Below, in pieces: positions 9,316-21,371 of a stretch of 64,000 nt of DNA. Position 1 is the stretch's first letter, and every line of letters begins with the position of its first letter. Below the pieces are notes generated by a model, which did not search any database, had not been told where the DNA came from, and worked only from the letters and a program-made list of their open reading frames with translations. The position numbers were made by a program, and so were the translations under genes. Source of the stretch: Parietaria judaica (Eukaryota; Streptophyta; Magnoliopsida; Rosales; Urticaceae); the NCBI GenBank assembly GCA_954871525.1, contig OX940869.1, positions 11,493,001 to 11,557,000 on the forward strand, read 5' to 3'.

Positions 9316-12300
9316 TTAAAATGGTATGAAAGCTCCATGAAATCCATATGGCACTCTTCTCGGCAGCGTAATCTTGGTGACCGGCTTGCCGGAGAACTTC
9401 TTTGGATCTATAATTAAGACCTGAAGAATTGTTTTTTGACAAATACGATTAGGAACGGAACCAGAACCTCAAGTCGGGGGACTTCCGATAAATTAAAATA
9501 CTGTTTCGTTTGTTATACATAAATCTGAACAAATAATCTATTGTGTAGTACGGTTCGATTAACGTCATGATCACATCACATATCAAGTTAATCATCTATA
9601 TTTCATTTGTGCAAAATACTTTTTTTTTTTATATAAAAATGTTCAAGTGTATATGTAATTTATTAGTAAGATGGTCACTCATTAAAAATTGGTAGCATAT
9701 TAATGAAATAAATTTGAAGTAACATATAGTATTTTTATTCATTTGCAAAAATAAAATAACATTAGGCTTCTAAAAAAATCTTATTCAATTTTAAAGAAAT
9801 TTCTATAGAGAAAGTGTTTTATACGACTAGATTTGTTGCCTAAAAAATAGTTTTTAAAAATTATTCACTATATAAGGAAAAATTATTTCTTAAACTCTCC
9901 ATTTCTATTTTTTTTTTTAAATATATCTATGCTTCAAACATTTAAAATATACATTCTAAGTATAATTTGACAACCCTACCTACTATTATTCAATTTTCGT
10001 TAAATTTTTACAAAAATAAAAATCCTTAATATTGGATTTGGAAATACATATGATATATTTTTGTCAATACAAAACTAGAGGCTTTATAAAAACAAAATTC
10101 TAAAATTATGAATAAGGCCGATTTTGGATTTGGAAAAATCAAATTGGTGAAAGGGTATAAAAATGAAACTAAAATTACACTTTGAGAGTCCTTTATAGAC
10201 GTTTTAGTTATTATAAAATTAAAAAGTGAAAGCATATGTGTAATATTTGTTAAGGAAATCAATACTTGAGATGTGTTGGTGTGCTCATTGTGAACAAAAG
10301 TGACAATCCAGCCATCGTCTTCTTCAAGGCCTCCCGGTTTTGGCACAAAAGTGGCTCCACTGCAATATGTCTCGTCCTCGAACATGTGATATTCCACTTC
10401 CATTGACCCTTCACTTTCTCCACTCGTCTATTACAAAAATGTCATGGCATAAAGATATTATATATAATTTGGTACATAAAAAAATGTAGCATATAAGATC
10501 AATAGTGATTAGTTAGTACCGAAGGTGTGTTCTCATGCTCTTCAAAATGTAGCTTTGCCAGTCCCAAAAACTTAGGCATGTTGTCTGCGAGAAAAAAAAA
10601 AAAAAAAAGAAGAAAGAAGTTCGAAGTTAGAAGTTTTTCACTTATGAATCTAATTGGAGGTGGAGATATAATCAAAGAGAAACAAGAATGTTTTGTTGAT
10701 AACGTAATCGAATAATACAAGGGTCAACCTCGGACATTAAATTGAAAAAGAATTAAATTTAAGGTTACTTTTGAACGTTTTTAAAAGTTTGGCCCTTCCC
10801 TCGAGAGGAAAGTCGACACGATTAGTGATGTTAGATAGTAGAAAATACAAGCGGGACTAAACATAACTGCCGGTCTGCCCCTAATTTATAACTAATATAA
10901 CCCTGCAATTAAACTATAAGATACTTAAATTACCCTAAGTAACATAAATAACGGAAATTAGTATAAATGACTTAAACGTACCATGTACTTGTACACAACC
11001 ATAGGCGGTGATACAACATAAGATGGAGGGGGTTAAAACCAACCGCAATTTTTTTGAAATACTGTTCTTGTTGCCCAAATAAAAAAAAAAAAACCAGACT
11101 TGTTACACGATTTTTTTTCCACTATCTTCCGTGAAAAAAAAATCGTGTAACTATGCTTGGTTTTGTAAATAAAATTCGCCTCAGTACAAGGCATAACTCC
11201 GATTCTCACGTACCCATTCTTGTCATAATTTATGAGTCTTCACAAATCAAACAATGTGTTTATTGGTGTTATTCACTCGTTATGAAATTTGAAGAGTGAA
11301 TATTTTAATTACTTACTGGCTTCCATGGAAAAGTCTCGTTATGCCTATAGTTAGCGGAAAATCAATAAACACATTGTACCTGAAGAACCACGGAAATTAA
11401 AAAAATGGCCTTATGAGATTTAACCAAGTAATGCAAGAAAAAATTGAATTGTCACATTTGTTAACTAGCTGCGCACCTCTCCGTAACACCGAAATCATGG
11501 CAAAATGAGCATCGATCGAATTTAAGATCTGCTCTGTGAAGAAATTTGGTTCCATCAACTGTAAATAATTATAGATCTCACTATGAATGACCTCCATTAG
11601 GCTAATAAACTAGCAAATTATAACCACTGGCACTGTAACTAGAAGTTGTGAGCTTAAGCTTGACTTAGTCCGGATGACGACCAGAACCCAGGACGGGCAG
11701 AAACACTTGCGAGGAGTCAGCCCAGCTTGGGTGAACACGAGCAAAACGTCCGGATAGAAGGCAAGCCCGGCCAGAGGCAGACGAGCAGGCCAGCTCGGGG
11801 ACAGAGAAGCTGTCCGGGCAAGAAAGGGAAAGTCAGCAACTACCCAGCAAGGAAAGCGCGTAGCTTGAGGAGCAAGCAAAGATCAAGTCAAAGATTTGAT
11901 AGGATTATTTAGGGTAGTTTCCTGATTTGGTGCGATTTGGTTAGCTAGGGTTTCGCCTATGTGAGGCTACAAATATACCTAGCATGTACACTTTGTAATG
12001 TGTTGAGTCCATTAGAGTTTGAGTTTACCTTCTTGTATTTTGCCTTTGAATTATTAATCAGAGATATTTTTCTCCCATAAGATTGTGTCCTTTATTTTCT
12101 GTTCGATTCCTTTGGTGTTATTTGTGTTCTTTGCAGATCCGTGAATTGGGATCCAACAAGTGGTATCAGAGCTTCAATCGAAGAACATGTCTTCATCATC
12201 AGAGTCACCAATCGACGGAGCTCTGGTTGCGCAGAAACCAGAGACCAGAGAAGGCACAGTTACACTCCATTACCCCATGCTCACGAAGAGCAATTACGCC

Positions 12301-15300
12301 GTGTGGGCGTTGAAGATGAGGGTGAATCTGCAGCCGCAGGGAGTATGGGAGGCCATAGAGAACGGCGGTGTCGAAGGGCGCAAGGAAATAATGGCTCTAG
12401 CCGCTATCTACCAAGCAGTTCCGGAAGAAGTTCTTCTCATGCTTGCCGAGAAACATTCCGCGAAGGAAGCATGGAAAACTCTTCAGACCATGCACATGGG
12501 CGCAGATCGCGTCAAGGAGGCAAAGGTCCAGACCTTGAAGAGTGAGTTCGAGGTCATGAGGATGAGGGAGAGCGAATCAATTGATGATTTCGCTATGCGG
12601 CTCACGTCCATTGTGACCGGCATACGCTCGGTGGGAGACAAGGTGGAGGAGACCACCGTCGTCAAGAAATTTCTCCGAGCAGTGCCTCACAGGTACATGC
12701 AGATCGTGACGTCGATCGAGCAGTTCGGCGATCTCAAGACCATGTCGGTCGAGGAGGTTGTTGGTCGTCTCAAGGCCCACGAAGAGAGACTTCGGGGTTA
12801 CGGTGACAAAGACGAGGAGAAGAACCTCCTGCTCACACATGAAGAGTGGACGGCCAGACAGCGGAAAACCGGGGGAGCCGAGTTTTCTACAAGACCCTCA
12901 GGTCGGAACAGCTTTGGTGGAGAAGTCCGAGGACGCGGACAGGGTCGTGGACGGGGTCGAGGTCGGGACATGCGAGGTCGCGGCAGTGGATCTACCCGTC
13001 AGGAAGGAACGACCAGGAGAGACAAGAGCACAGTGAAGTGCTACAATTGTCAGAAGCTTGGGCACTTTGCATCTGAGTGCCGGAGCAGGAACCAGGGCGA
13101 AGAGGCGAATCTAGCGAGATTCCCAGACGACCAGCCAGCATTGTTGTTTGCCGAGCAGGAAACGCACCTGGACGAACAGAATGGCAAGTGTGACGATAAG
13201 GCCCAGGCAGAAGTGATCAGTGTGCCGATCAGCCCAGGGGCCGGACAGACCTATCCGGAGGAGACCAGCGAGAAGGTTTTCCTCATCGAGGATAAGGTTA
13301 TTGCAAACCTCCTCGTAGACGGAGAAAAGAAAGTCACGACCGACGTATGGTATCTAGACAACGGAGCTAGCAACCACATGACTGGGGACCGAGCTAAGTT
13401 TGAAGCGCTCGATGAGAAGATCACGGGCAACGTGAAATTCGGCGACGGATCAGTCGTAGAGATCAGATGCAGAGGGTCGATCCTGTTCGAGTGCAAGAAT
13501 GGCGACCAGCGTCTGATGACCCAGGTGTATTTCATCCCGAAGTTGAAAAGCAACATCATCAGTCTAGGACAGATGACTGAGATCGGGAACACGGTGTTGC
13601 TGCAAGGGTCCTACCTGAAGATGTGGACGAAGGAAGGAGAGCTGTTGATGAAGGTGGAGCGAACACCCAACAGACTCTACAAGATTCTTCTGAAGCCATG
13701 CCAGCCCGTCTGTCTTATGGCATCGATGGAAGACCCGGCTTGGCTATGGCACGCACGGCTCGGACACGTGAATTTTTATGCGCTCAATATGATGGGCGAG
13801 AAGAAGATGGCCTTCGGGGTTCCCAAGATAGAACACCCCGACCAGCTATGTGAGTGCTGCATGATCGCAAAGCAGGCGAGGATACCGTTTCCGATCAAGG
13901 CCAGGTTCCGAGCAGAGAAACCCTTACAGTTGGTGCACGCAGACCTATGTGGTCCAGTCACCCCAGCAACTTTGGCAGGTAACAAGTACTTTCTTTTACT
14001 TGTTGATGATTACAGTCGCTGGATGTGGGTTTATATGCTTAAGGAGAAAAGTGGAGCCTTTGAGGTCTTCAAGAAGTTCAAGAAGATCGTGGAGAATGGC
14101 TCGGTGCACAGGTTAAAGGTCTTGCGTACAGACCGAGGAGGAGAATTCACCTCCCAGCAGTTCGGAGAGTTCTGCGACCAGGAAAGAGTTCAACGTCACC
14201 TGTCCGCACCCCACACGCCCCAGCAGAATGGCGTAGTGGAAAGACGAAACCAAACTATGATGAACACAGCGAGGAGCTTGCTCAAGAGCATGCAAATTCC
14301 AGCCCGATTTTGGGCAGAAGCAGTAAGACATGCGGTCTACCTGCTTAATCGTTTGCCGACCAAAGCGCTAGGAGAGCGTACCCCCTACCAGGCGTGGAAA
14401 GGGAAGAAACCCCACTTAGAACATTTGAGAGTGTTCGGGTGTACCGCACACGTGAATATTGTGGGGCCACATCTCAAGAAGCTGGACGACCGGAGTCAGA
14501 AGATGGTGTACCTTGGCGTTGAAGAAGGAAGCAAGGCACACAGACTCTACGATCCACGACGCGGCAGACTCCAAGTGAGCAGAGATGCTGTATTCGAAGA
14601 GGAGATGAAGTGGAATTGGCGCGACGAGAAGGGAGAACCCGAGCAGAACTCAGTGGAGTTCATTGTCGAAGACGACCAGGATGTTGCCGAGCAAGAGCAG
14701 CCCGGAACACCCAGCTCGGGAACAGTTTTGCCGAGCATGAGTGAATCCAGCCCGGAAGAGACCCCGGATACACCCAGGACACCAAGTCCGAGCAGGACAA
14801 GCCTGTCCAATTCGGGAGATTCCTCCATAAAAGATGGCCCAAGAGGATTCCGACCTCTAGCAGACGTCTACGATCAGACTCAAGAAGTGGAGATGAGCCT
14901 GGAGGAACTTTCTTTGTTGTGTGCAGAAGAGCCAGCCAGCTTCCAGGAGGCAGCAACCGAGCAGGAGTGGCAGGAAGCAATGAAGAAGGAGATGGAGTCC
15001 ATTGAGAAGAACAGAAAATGGGAGCTAACCGACCTTCCAAAAGGTCACAAGCCCATCGGCCTGAAGTGGGTATATAAGCTGAAGAAGGACACTGAGGGGA
15101 ATGTCCTTAAGCACAAGGCAAGGCTGGTAGCCAAAGGCTACGTGCAGAGGAAAGGCATAGATTTTGAGGAAGTCTTTGCTCCAGTAGCTAGACTGGATAC
15201 GATCAGACTCATCCTAGCCCTAGTAGCTCATCGAGGTTGGAAAATTCACCATCTCGATGTCAAATCGGCATTCCTAAACGGTGACCTCGAAGAAGAAGTG

Positions 15301-18300
15301 TACGTCAAGCAACCAGAGGGGTTCGGCGTCACGGGCAAGGAGCAGAAGGTGTACAAGCTATCCAAGGCCTTATACGGGTTAAAACAAGCACCAAGAGCGT
15401 GGAACATCCGCCTTGACAAGAGCTTGAAGAATCTTGGATTCACAAAGTGTTTGAGCGAGCAAGCAGTCTACACCGGGAGTTCCGGGCAGGAAACTCTGAT
15501 CGTGGGAGTGTATGTGGACGACCTGATCGTCACAGGATCCAGCGCAGGAGGCGTAGATGGGTTCAAGCAGCAGATGATGGCCGAATTCGAGATGAGTGAC
15601 CTCGGATTACTTTCGTACTACCTTGGTCTCGAGGTGGAACACAAGAAGGACTGCATTACGCTGAAGCAATCGGCCTACGCGAAGAAGATCCTTAAACAGT
15701 TCGAGATGGCGGACTGTAACTCGAGCAAGTACCCTATGGAGGCGAAGCTGCAGCTCGGGAAGGATGCTGAAGGGACAAGAGTGGATCCCACGGAGTACAG
15801 ACGCGTGATCGGGTGCCTAAGGTACCTCACCCATACCCGACCAGACATTTCACACGCAGTCGGGATAGTCAGTCGATACATGGAGAAGCCCACGAGTGCA
15901 CACCAGCAGGCGGTGAAGCACATCCTGCGTTACGTGAAGGGCACGATGGACTACGGGATCCAGTACAACCGAGGAAGTGGAGCAGAAGTACTAGTCGGCT
16001 TTACGGACAGTGATTTGGCTGGTGACATTGACGATAGAAAGAGTACCGGAGGGATGGCATTTTATCTCAACGGGAATCTAATCACCTGGCAGTCCCAGAA
16101 GCAGCAGACAGTAGCTTTATCCTCGTGTGAAGCGGAGTTCATGGCGGCAACCGCAGCAGCATGTCAGGCTATGTGGTTGAAAGGGCTACTCAGTGAGATG
16201 ACGGGTTCCGAGCAGAAAACACCAACTCTCTACGTGGACAACAAGTCTGCAATCGCGTTGATGAAGAATCCAGTGTTTCACGGACGAAGCAAACACATTG
16301 ACACGAAGTACCATTATATTCGTGAGTGTGTGGAGAAGCGACAGATTATCGTAGAGTTCATCAGCACAAGGGAGCAGCGAGCAGACATCCTTACCAAGGC
16401 TTTGGCGAGAGTGAAGTTCGCGGAGATGAGAGAGTTGCTCGGAGTAAAGAGTGTAGCAAGTCAAGCTTACGGGGGAGAATGTGAGCTTAAGCTTGACTTA
16501 GTCCGGATGACGACCAGAACCCAGGACGGGCAGAAACACTTACGAGGAATCAGCCCGGGTACCGACCAGAACACAAGACGGACAGCTGTTCAGCCCAGCT
16601 CGGGTGAACACGAGCAAAACGTCCGGATAGAAGGCAAGCCCGGCCAGAAGCAGACGAGCATGCCAGCTCGGGGACAGAGAAGCTGTCTGGGCAGGAAAGG
16701 GAAAGTCAGCAACTACCCAGCAAGGAAAGCGCGTAGCTTGAGGAGCAAGCAAAGATCAAGTCAAAGATTTGATAGGATTATTTAGGGTAGTTTCCTGATT
16801 TGGTGCGATTTGGTTAGCTAGGGTTTCGCCTATGTGAGGCTATAAATATACGTAGCATGTACACTTTGTAATGTGTTGAGTCCATTAGAGTTTGAGTTTA
16901 CCTTCTTGTATTTTGCCTTCGAATTATTAATCAGAGATATTCTTCTCCCATAAGATTGTATCCTTTATTTTCTGTTCGATTCCTTTGGTGTTATTCGTGT
17001 TCTTTGCAGATCCGTGAATTGGGATCCAACAGAAGTTACTAAAAATAAATTGAAAAACAGAATTTATTTGCCAGCCCCTTAGAAGTCATATAAGTTTTAA
17101 ATTCCATAAGTACCGGAAACTACTCCATATTCGTAGAAAGGTTTAACCCCGCTCATTCCCAGTATAACCAACTCGCCGGTGCCGGGAGCTCTCTATGAAG
17201 GAAGCAAAGACTTTAGTTGGTGTAAAATTTGCATTATACAACATTATAATTTATACATGTGTATATATATATATATATATTTATATAATATATATACCTT
17301 TGGATGGCTTGCAAAACCTCTTTTCCAAACTGCAGACAACTCCCAATTCCCTAAAGTATCTAACGTGGAAATATCTATCTCTTGGGGCACGTAATTTTCA
17401 GCAACGGAATACAGCTTCCCTACGTATTCGAACACATTTGTGTTGCTCACGCACTTGTCTGCTCTGCCAAATCTCATCTAAGAAAATACAATCATATCAA
17501 AAACTTCTTGAGTTTAATGAAAATATGTGTGTGATACTTAAACTACCTAGATGCTAGAATTTCAATTCAGCGTCGTATCTTCGGAACTTGTGGGAAACAT
17601 CGATGCATGCAATACTAGACGATGTACACTAATTTCAATTCAACATATTTATAGAGACGGTAACAAAGAGGACATATATATTGTGTTTACAAACTCTAGT
17701 TATTTTTAAATTTGATAATGGTTTATAATTAAGATTGGATATAGTATGGTGATCACCCGTTAATCATGTTAGATTAGTATGCAATTTTTTTGTACCCTAA
17801 TTAGTTATTGGTATGTTTAATGTGTACTCTTTGTCACCAGAATGTTCTTATGTAGAACAAAGAATTACATTAATAAATTAGTGATAAGATTATCACATAT
17901 GATCCGATTCCTAATAAAAAAAAAATACTCGATCATAAAAAAGAAAAAGAAAAAAGAAAAATAGCTCACCAAGTTGAGGAGAGAAGCGGATAAAATGGCC
18001 ATTGAATCACCTTCTATCATGGGAATAGAAGACGGCTTGTTTCTTTGTTTTTCTAGCTTGAAAGTCTCAGTCTCAACATATCGATTCTTGTAATTGACAC
18101 TCGATTCTAAATCATCATTTTGTCTGAAATACAAAGCATGAAGCATTCCTGCTCCTTCGACCCAAATTCTGTACGACTTTCCAAACACAGATTGACTTGA
18201 TTTTAGCCCTCCAAACAAAGGATTTGGTCCTGCAAATCAAAACAGCCATTATGATCATAGAAATAATCACATGAAATTTTCTGTGATTGTAATCATATGA

Positions 18301-20408
18301 TTTGACAAGGTATAAGGTTTGTCTATTTGACTCACAAAAATCTTAGGTTCCGGATTAAATTAAAAATCTAAATCTAACCCTCAGTTATCAGATCCGTGGT
18401 ATTCTAACCCTCAAGTTATTTGAAATTCGAGTTCATCATTGAACCCAAAACCTTGTGTTTTCTCTCTTTTCAATATTACGTTACTACATCAATATTGGCC
18501 CCTCTTTTCTCCCTCATAACATTCCTCTCTATTTCATCTTCATTATTTTTCTCCTCGGATCTCAAAATGGTGATGATAATATGTAGTTAGATAGATAAAG
18601 ATGAGAGAAATAACGTGAAATATAGTTGGTGCAGGAGGACGGAAAAATTGCCAAAAAATCTAGAGACGATCAACGCATTGGGAAAAATAATTTTTTAGAT
18701 GGAAGCATGGGTTAATTTTATCCGTCTTCGAAAGGTTGTCTCTAAAACTTAAATATAACGTTGTATATTTATCTCCTAGCTTCAAAACAACATTTCAATT
18801 GTAGCATTTGAAAAAAAAAAGTAAGTTTGGCAAAAATACGATATTGTGCACATATTCGCTGGAGTTAGTGATACCGTTAAGTCATCTGTAAAATTTAGAC
18901 AAAAATGATAAGGTTGTAGATCTATCTCTTAGATTTCCAACGGTAAGTCATTTATAAAATTTGGACAAAAAATGAGTGAGTTTACAAAATATGTACACAT
19001 TTATTACAGGGTTAATATCTCTGAATTCGGCGTTGCTAACTCCAAAGACGGTGTCAGCAACTCCGACTTCGGTGTTAGCAACCCTAAAGTCAAATTTTGA
19101 TGTGGGAGGTTGCTAACACCGAAGTTGGGGATTTTTAACACCTATTATTTTGGACTAAACACTAACTTTGTAATTAGAAAACGTCGATTTCTGTGTTAGC
19201 AATACCAAACTCATAGATAAATTGAACATTTTTTTTTTGTATACTTGGTATAACTCACTCATTTGTTATCGAAATTTTACAAATGACTTATGGTTAGAAA
19301 GCTAGGTAGATCTATAACTTTAGTATGTTTTGCGTTTTGAGAAAACATATAAATAAAAGTACGAAATGTAAACGAAAACGTAAAACTGAACGTTAGTATA
19401 ATGAAAATTATTTTGCGGGTCAATTTTCATATACTTAAAGACTTTTAATGAAAATTGGTGTTAGCAACCCCAAAGTAAAAATTCGTTATAGGAGGTTGCT
19501 AACACCGAGGTCGGGGTGCTAACATTAACTTTTGAGGCTAAACACCAGCTCCAGATTTAGCAATGTTGATTTAGGTGTTAGCAACACCAAACTCGGAGAT
19601 AAATTTAACAACTTAAGTATTTTTGACATAACTCAGTCATTTTTTATCCAAATTTTACAAATATTGACCTATCTTTAAAATGTAAGAGATAGATCTACAG
19701 TTTTAGTGTTTTACGTTTTGGCATAAATTAATCTAAATATATTAAAATTGGACCGAAATAAGTATTTTTCATTACCAGTTTTACATTTTGGTTAACATTT
19801 CGTCATATATATATATATATATATATATATAAAGAAGTTGTAGATCTATTTTTTAGCTTTCTTACAATAGTTCATTTGTTAAATTAAAAAAAAAAGAGTG
19901 AGTTTTGCCAAAAAGATGAAAGTTATGCAAATTTATTTCGGGCAGGTATCATTTATTACGGGCATACATATTGGGCAGATGTATTTCGGTAAGGAAACAA
20001 TGACCGTTAATAGATTTTATATTAAGAAACATTGGTTACTACTTTCCGATTTCTCTTAAGGTGTTACTAGTTAATGAATTTTCCCTTTTCATTCAAGATT
20101 AATCCGAAAAAATAATTTTTTTTCTTGATTTGAATACAAATCTTAATATAGGGCTGTTCATTTTTTACCATTAATATATATACATATAATTCGTATTGGG
20201 TATTAAGATGTACTGACCATTTCGTACGTACATACCCGCCGGAAAATTTCGAGGAATTTCCCCTTCAATATCGGCGACATGTATAGTAGACTCTCCTTGT
20301 TCATCAACCGGAGCAAAGTTTCCCTGCATTCCAAGTTCTTACATTGAACCACTACAATAATAGTCAAACTATAGCGCATATATATGTATATATATACACA
20401 CACGATGA

Positions 20409-20445
<37 letters not shown>

Positions 20446-21202
20446 TACTTTTAACCACTAGAATAATGATCAAAGCACATATATATATATATATGGTCAT
20501 ATATACACACACCTGCGACGGGAGCAATGGCTGATCAACGAATTCAAACACTGAATAGACAAGGGAATCCAACAAACAGAGCTTCATGCTCTCAAGGGTT
20601 TTGGATACATAGCTGCGTACGTTGCAAACTTGATTCAAAGCTCTTGTCCATGGCTGTAACATTCATACACGCTCACTTATTCCAGCTTAAAATTTGACAA
20701 TATAAAGGAGAGTAAAAATCTCTGACCTTATAAACATTCGTTTTTTTTTTTGTTTTTTTGTTTTTATAGATTTTTGACATATTTTTGCGATCGTGACTAT
20801 TATTAACTCATTCATCTTGGACAGGATTTAAATATTTTAGACCAGTGCTATTCGACGTTATTATGAACTTTTTATGTTAAGTATCATAAAATTTTACGTT
20901 TTATAAAGGCAACTTGAGCGTGTGGGTAACTCCTTTTTTATCTATTTAATTTGCGAAACGCTTAAAACATTAATCATAGATGCTTCTAAAAAAACTATAA
21001 TTATAGATGTAACAAAAGAAATGGCATGTCAGTGGTATATAATACTGTGCTTCATATCAAAATATTAGGATTGCACTAATTAATTTACTACCAGCTCGGA
21101 AGAAGATGATTTTGCCTTGAAGAGGTTGCGGTAACTGATGGGGATCAAGGGTCTCTTGTTAGCAGAGCAGCTCATGTGTAAAGACATATACGAAGACTCC
21201 AT
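9316..21202 (-). CDS. Carotenoid cleavage dioxygenase-like gene, internal exons missing
   Basis: Twelve exons join in phase with GT..AG borders: 21202-21092, 20653-20513, 20323-20218, 18229-17970, 17477-17298, 17192-17114, 11558-11477, 11379-11317, 11237-11188, 10584-10520, 10427-10266, 9420-9316 (stop TAA). They give about 467 residues. CCD family motifs are clear: [92 protein letters not shown]. CCDs are non-haem Fe(II) enzymes that cut carotenoid or apocarotenoid double bases of the polyene chain using four His ligands. Three are visible (about H264 in SHPK, H313 in CHDFG, H461 in GFHG). The third ligand and roughly 125 residues around it are absent between exons 9 and 10, a 603-bp intron where I find no exon. 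The fold is probably incomplete and the product inactive. Exon 1 is Ser/Lys-rich and could be a plastid transit peptide. It resembles CCD1-like/zaxinone-synthase-like proteins more than NCEDs; subfamily uncertain. Confidence 0.82.
9421..11187. other. CCD 3' introns
   Basis: Outside the small exons this AT-rich stretch (9421-10265, 10428-10519, 10585-11187) shows no further CCD exon on either strand. 10585-11187 is where the exons for the third iron ligand would be expected. Confidence 0.6.
11103..11150. repeat. Short inverted repeat in CCD intron
   Basis: Arms TTACACGATTTTTTTTCCAC (11103-11122) and GTGAAAAAAAAATCGTGTAA (11131-11150) pair with one mismatch around an 8-base loop. It lies in the intron that replaces the missing CCD exons. 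Confidence 0.7.
11647..12158 (+). repeat. 5' LTR of element A
   Basis: 512 bp, beginning TGTGAGCTTAAGC and ending GGGATCCAACA. Relative to the 3' LTR it lacks 40 bp between two copies of CAGCCC (at 11718), the pattern of a slippage or short-repeat deletion. The promoter TATA box is changed: TACAAATA at 11968-11975, where the 3' LTR has TATAAATA. Confidence 0.95.
11968..11975 (+). promoter_or_regulatory. Degraded TATA box of the element A promoter
   Basis: TACAAATA here against TATAAATA at 16841-16848 in the 3' LTR and TATATAAA in related LTRs. This T-to-C change falls in the LTR that would drive genomic RNA, so it may weaken transcription of an otherwise intact element. Its role as the TATA box is inferred from position and from the other copies. 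Confidence 0.6.
12161..12172 (+). other. Primer binding site of element A
   Basis: TGGTATCAGAGC, complementary to the initiator Met-tRNA 3' end, two bases after the 5' LTR. Confidence 0.95.
12187..16785 (+). CDS. Ty1/copia Gag-Pol polyprotein (element A)
   Basis: 1532 codons without interruption. I start at the ATG at 12187 ([11 protein letters not shown]); upstream in-frame codons are the PBS. Domains: gag DUF4219/UBN2 region (about 20-200), Arg/Gly-rich segment, CCHC knuckle [14 protein letters not shown] (285-298), aspartic protease with LDNGAS (D391), HHCC zinc (H522, H527, C555, C558), integrase core D586, D649, E685 with the D,D35E spacing, a Pro/Ser-rich linker, RT (about 940-1200) with YVDD at 1109-1112, and RNase H starting near D1274 with [11 protein letters not shown]. 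Protease, integrase and RT motifs all look intact. The frame continues past the purine tract: residue 1432 (Cys) is encoded by the first three bases of the 3' LTR, and 101 LTR-encoded residues follow, rich in Arg, Lys, Gln, Ser and Gly. Clade within copia is not assigned. Confidence 0.95.
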   Translation: MSSSSESPIDGALVAQKPETREGTVTLHYPMLTKSNYAVWALKMRVNLQPQGVWEAIENGGVEGRKEIMALAAIYQAVPEEVLLMLAEKHSAKEAWKTLQTMHMGADRVKEAKVQTLKSEFEVMRMRESESIDDFAMRLTSIVTGIRSVGDKVEETTVVKKFLRAVPHRYMQIVTSIEQFGDLKTMSVEEVVGRLKAHEERLRGYGDKDEEKNLLLTHEEWTARQRKTGGAEFSTRPSGRNSFGGEVRGRGQGRGRGRGRDMRGRGSGSTRQEGTTRRDKSTVKCYNCQKLGHFASECRSRNQGEEANLARFPDDQPALLFAEQETHLDEQNGKCDDKAQAEVISVPISPGAGQTYPEETSEKVFLIEDKVIANLLVDGEKKVTTDVWYLDNGASNHMTGDRAKFEALDEKITGNVKFGDGSVVEIRCRGSILFECKNGDQRLMTQVYFIPKLKSNIISLGQMTEIGNTVLLQGSYLKMWTKEGELLMKVERTPNRLYKILLKPCQPVCLMASMEDPAWLWHARLGHVNFYALNMMGEKKMAFGVPKIEHPDQLCECCMIAKQARIPFPIKARFRAEKPLQLVHADLCGPVTPATLAGNKYFLLLVDDYSRWMWVYMLKEKSGAFEVFKKFKKIVENGSVHRLKVLRTDRGGEFTSQQFGEFCDQERVQRHLSAPHTPQQNGVVERRNQTMMNTARSLLKSMQIPARFWAEAVRHAVYLLNRLPTKALGERTPYQAWKGKKPHLEHLRVFGCTAHVNIVGPHLKKLDDRSQKMVYLGVEEGSKAHRLYDPRRGRLQVSRDAVFEEEMKWNWRDEKGEPEQNSVEFIVEDDQDVAEQEQPGTPSSGTVLPSMSESSPEETPDTPRTPSPSRTSLSNSGDSSIKDGPRGFRPLADVYDQTQEVEMSLEELSLLCAEEPASFQEAATEQEWQEAMKKEMESIEKNRKWELTDLPKGHKPIGLKWVYKLKKDTEGNVLKHKARLVAKGYVQRKGIDFEEVFAPVARLDTIRLILALVAHRGWKIHHLDVKSAFLNGDLEEEVYVKQPEGFGVTGKEQKVYKLSKALYGLKQAPRAWNIRLDKSLKNLGFTKCLSEQAVYTGSSGQETLIVGVYVDDLIVTGSSAGGVDGFKQQMMAEFEMSDLGLLSYYLGLEVEHKKDCITLKQSAYAKKILKQFEMADCNSSKYPMEAKLQLGKDAEGTRVDPTEYRRVIGCLRYLTHTRPDISHAVGIVSRYMEKPTSAHQQAVKHILRYVKGTMDYGIQYNRGSGAEVLVGFTDSDLAGDIDDRKSTGGMAFYLNGNLITWQSQKQQTVALSSCEAEFMAATAAACQAMWLKGLLSEMTGSEQKTPTLYVDNKSAIALMKNPVFHGRSKHIDTKYHYIRECVEKRQIIVEFISTREQRADILTKALARVKFAEMRELLGVKSVASQAYGGECELKLDLVRMTTRTQDGQKHLRGISPGTDQNTRRTAVQPSSGEHEQNVRIEGKPGQKQTSMPARGQRSCLGRKGKVSNYPARKARSLRSKQRSSQRFDRII
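16471..16479 (+). other. Polypurine tract of element A
   Basis: GGGGGAGAA directly before the 3' LTR, the usual plus-strand primer site. The same tract precedes the LTRs at 2603 and 49222 and is deleted in element C. Confidence 0.85.
16480..17031 (+). repeat. 3' LTR of element A
   Basis: 552 bp with TG..CA ends and an intact TATAAATA at 16841-16848. Its first 306 bases are the end of the gag-pol frame (stop TAG at 16783-16785). A GC-rich first half is followed by an AT-rich second half, with the TATA box in between. Confidence 0.95.
18230..20217. repeat. CCD intron 3 with dispersed and inverted repeats
   Basis: The 2-kb intron holds repeats built from a phrase like GTAGATCTATCTCTTAG plus AAATTTGGACAAAAAATGAG. 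One copy reads forward near 18910-18980 and a reversed copy lies near 19240-19330. A second repeat with TTAGCAA[C/T]ACCAAACTC recurs at about 19196 and 19583, giving a period of roughly 387 bp. A (TA)n run lies near 19806-19831. The same phrases return near 22010-22250 and in the foldback at 50867-51856, so this is probably a decayed relative of that element. No exon is seen inside. Confidence 0.55.
20411..20442. repeat. (TA)n microsatellite
   Basis: Uninterrupted TA run in the CCD intron between exons 2 and 3. Confidence 0.95.
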
Positions 21203-21332
21203 GATCATCGATTGCACTGACACACTTATGTGCCTTAAGGACTATATAAAATAACTGTTTCGTATATGAATAAAGGATTATATATATATAGAGGAGTGGC
21301 CGATTTGTATCATATCTATTATGCATAAAAAG

Positions 21333-21371
<39 letters not shown>

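Larger units (their letters stand above)
11647..17031 (+). mobile_element. Ty1/copia retrotransposon A, intact gag-pol
   Basis: Complete element with LTRs at 11647-12158 and 16480-17031, PBS at 12161-12172, purine tract before 16480 and the target-site repeat GAAGT at 11642-11646 and 17032-17036. It lies in the CCD intron between exons 6 and 7, in the opposite orientation to the gene; without it the intron would be about 165 bp. By eye the LTRs differ at about 13 positions in 512 aligned bases, mostly transitions, plus a 40-bp deletion in the 5' LTR. That points to a fairly recent insertion. The single gag-pol frame is open throughout, so the proteins could still be functional. Confidence 0.97.

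Noticed and set aside
12758..13076. Alternative plus-strand frames inside gag (Arg-rich)
   Set aside because: Shadow frames produced by the GC-rich Arg/Gly repeat of the true gag frame.
13251..15443. Several long minus-strand open frames opposite element A pol
   Set aside because: Antisense shadows of the coding strand; they recur opposite the same pol regions in the other copies and carry no domains.
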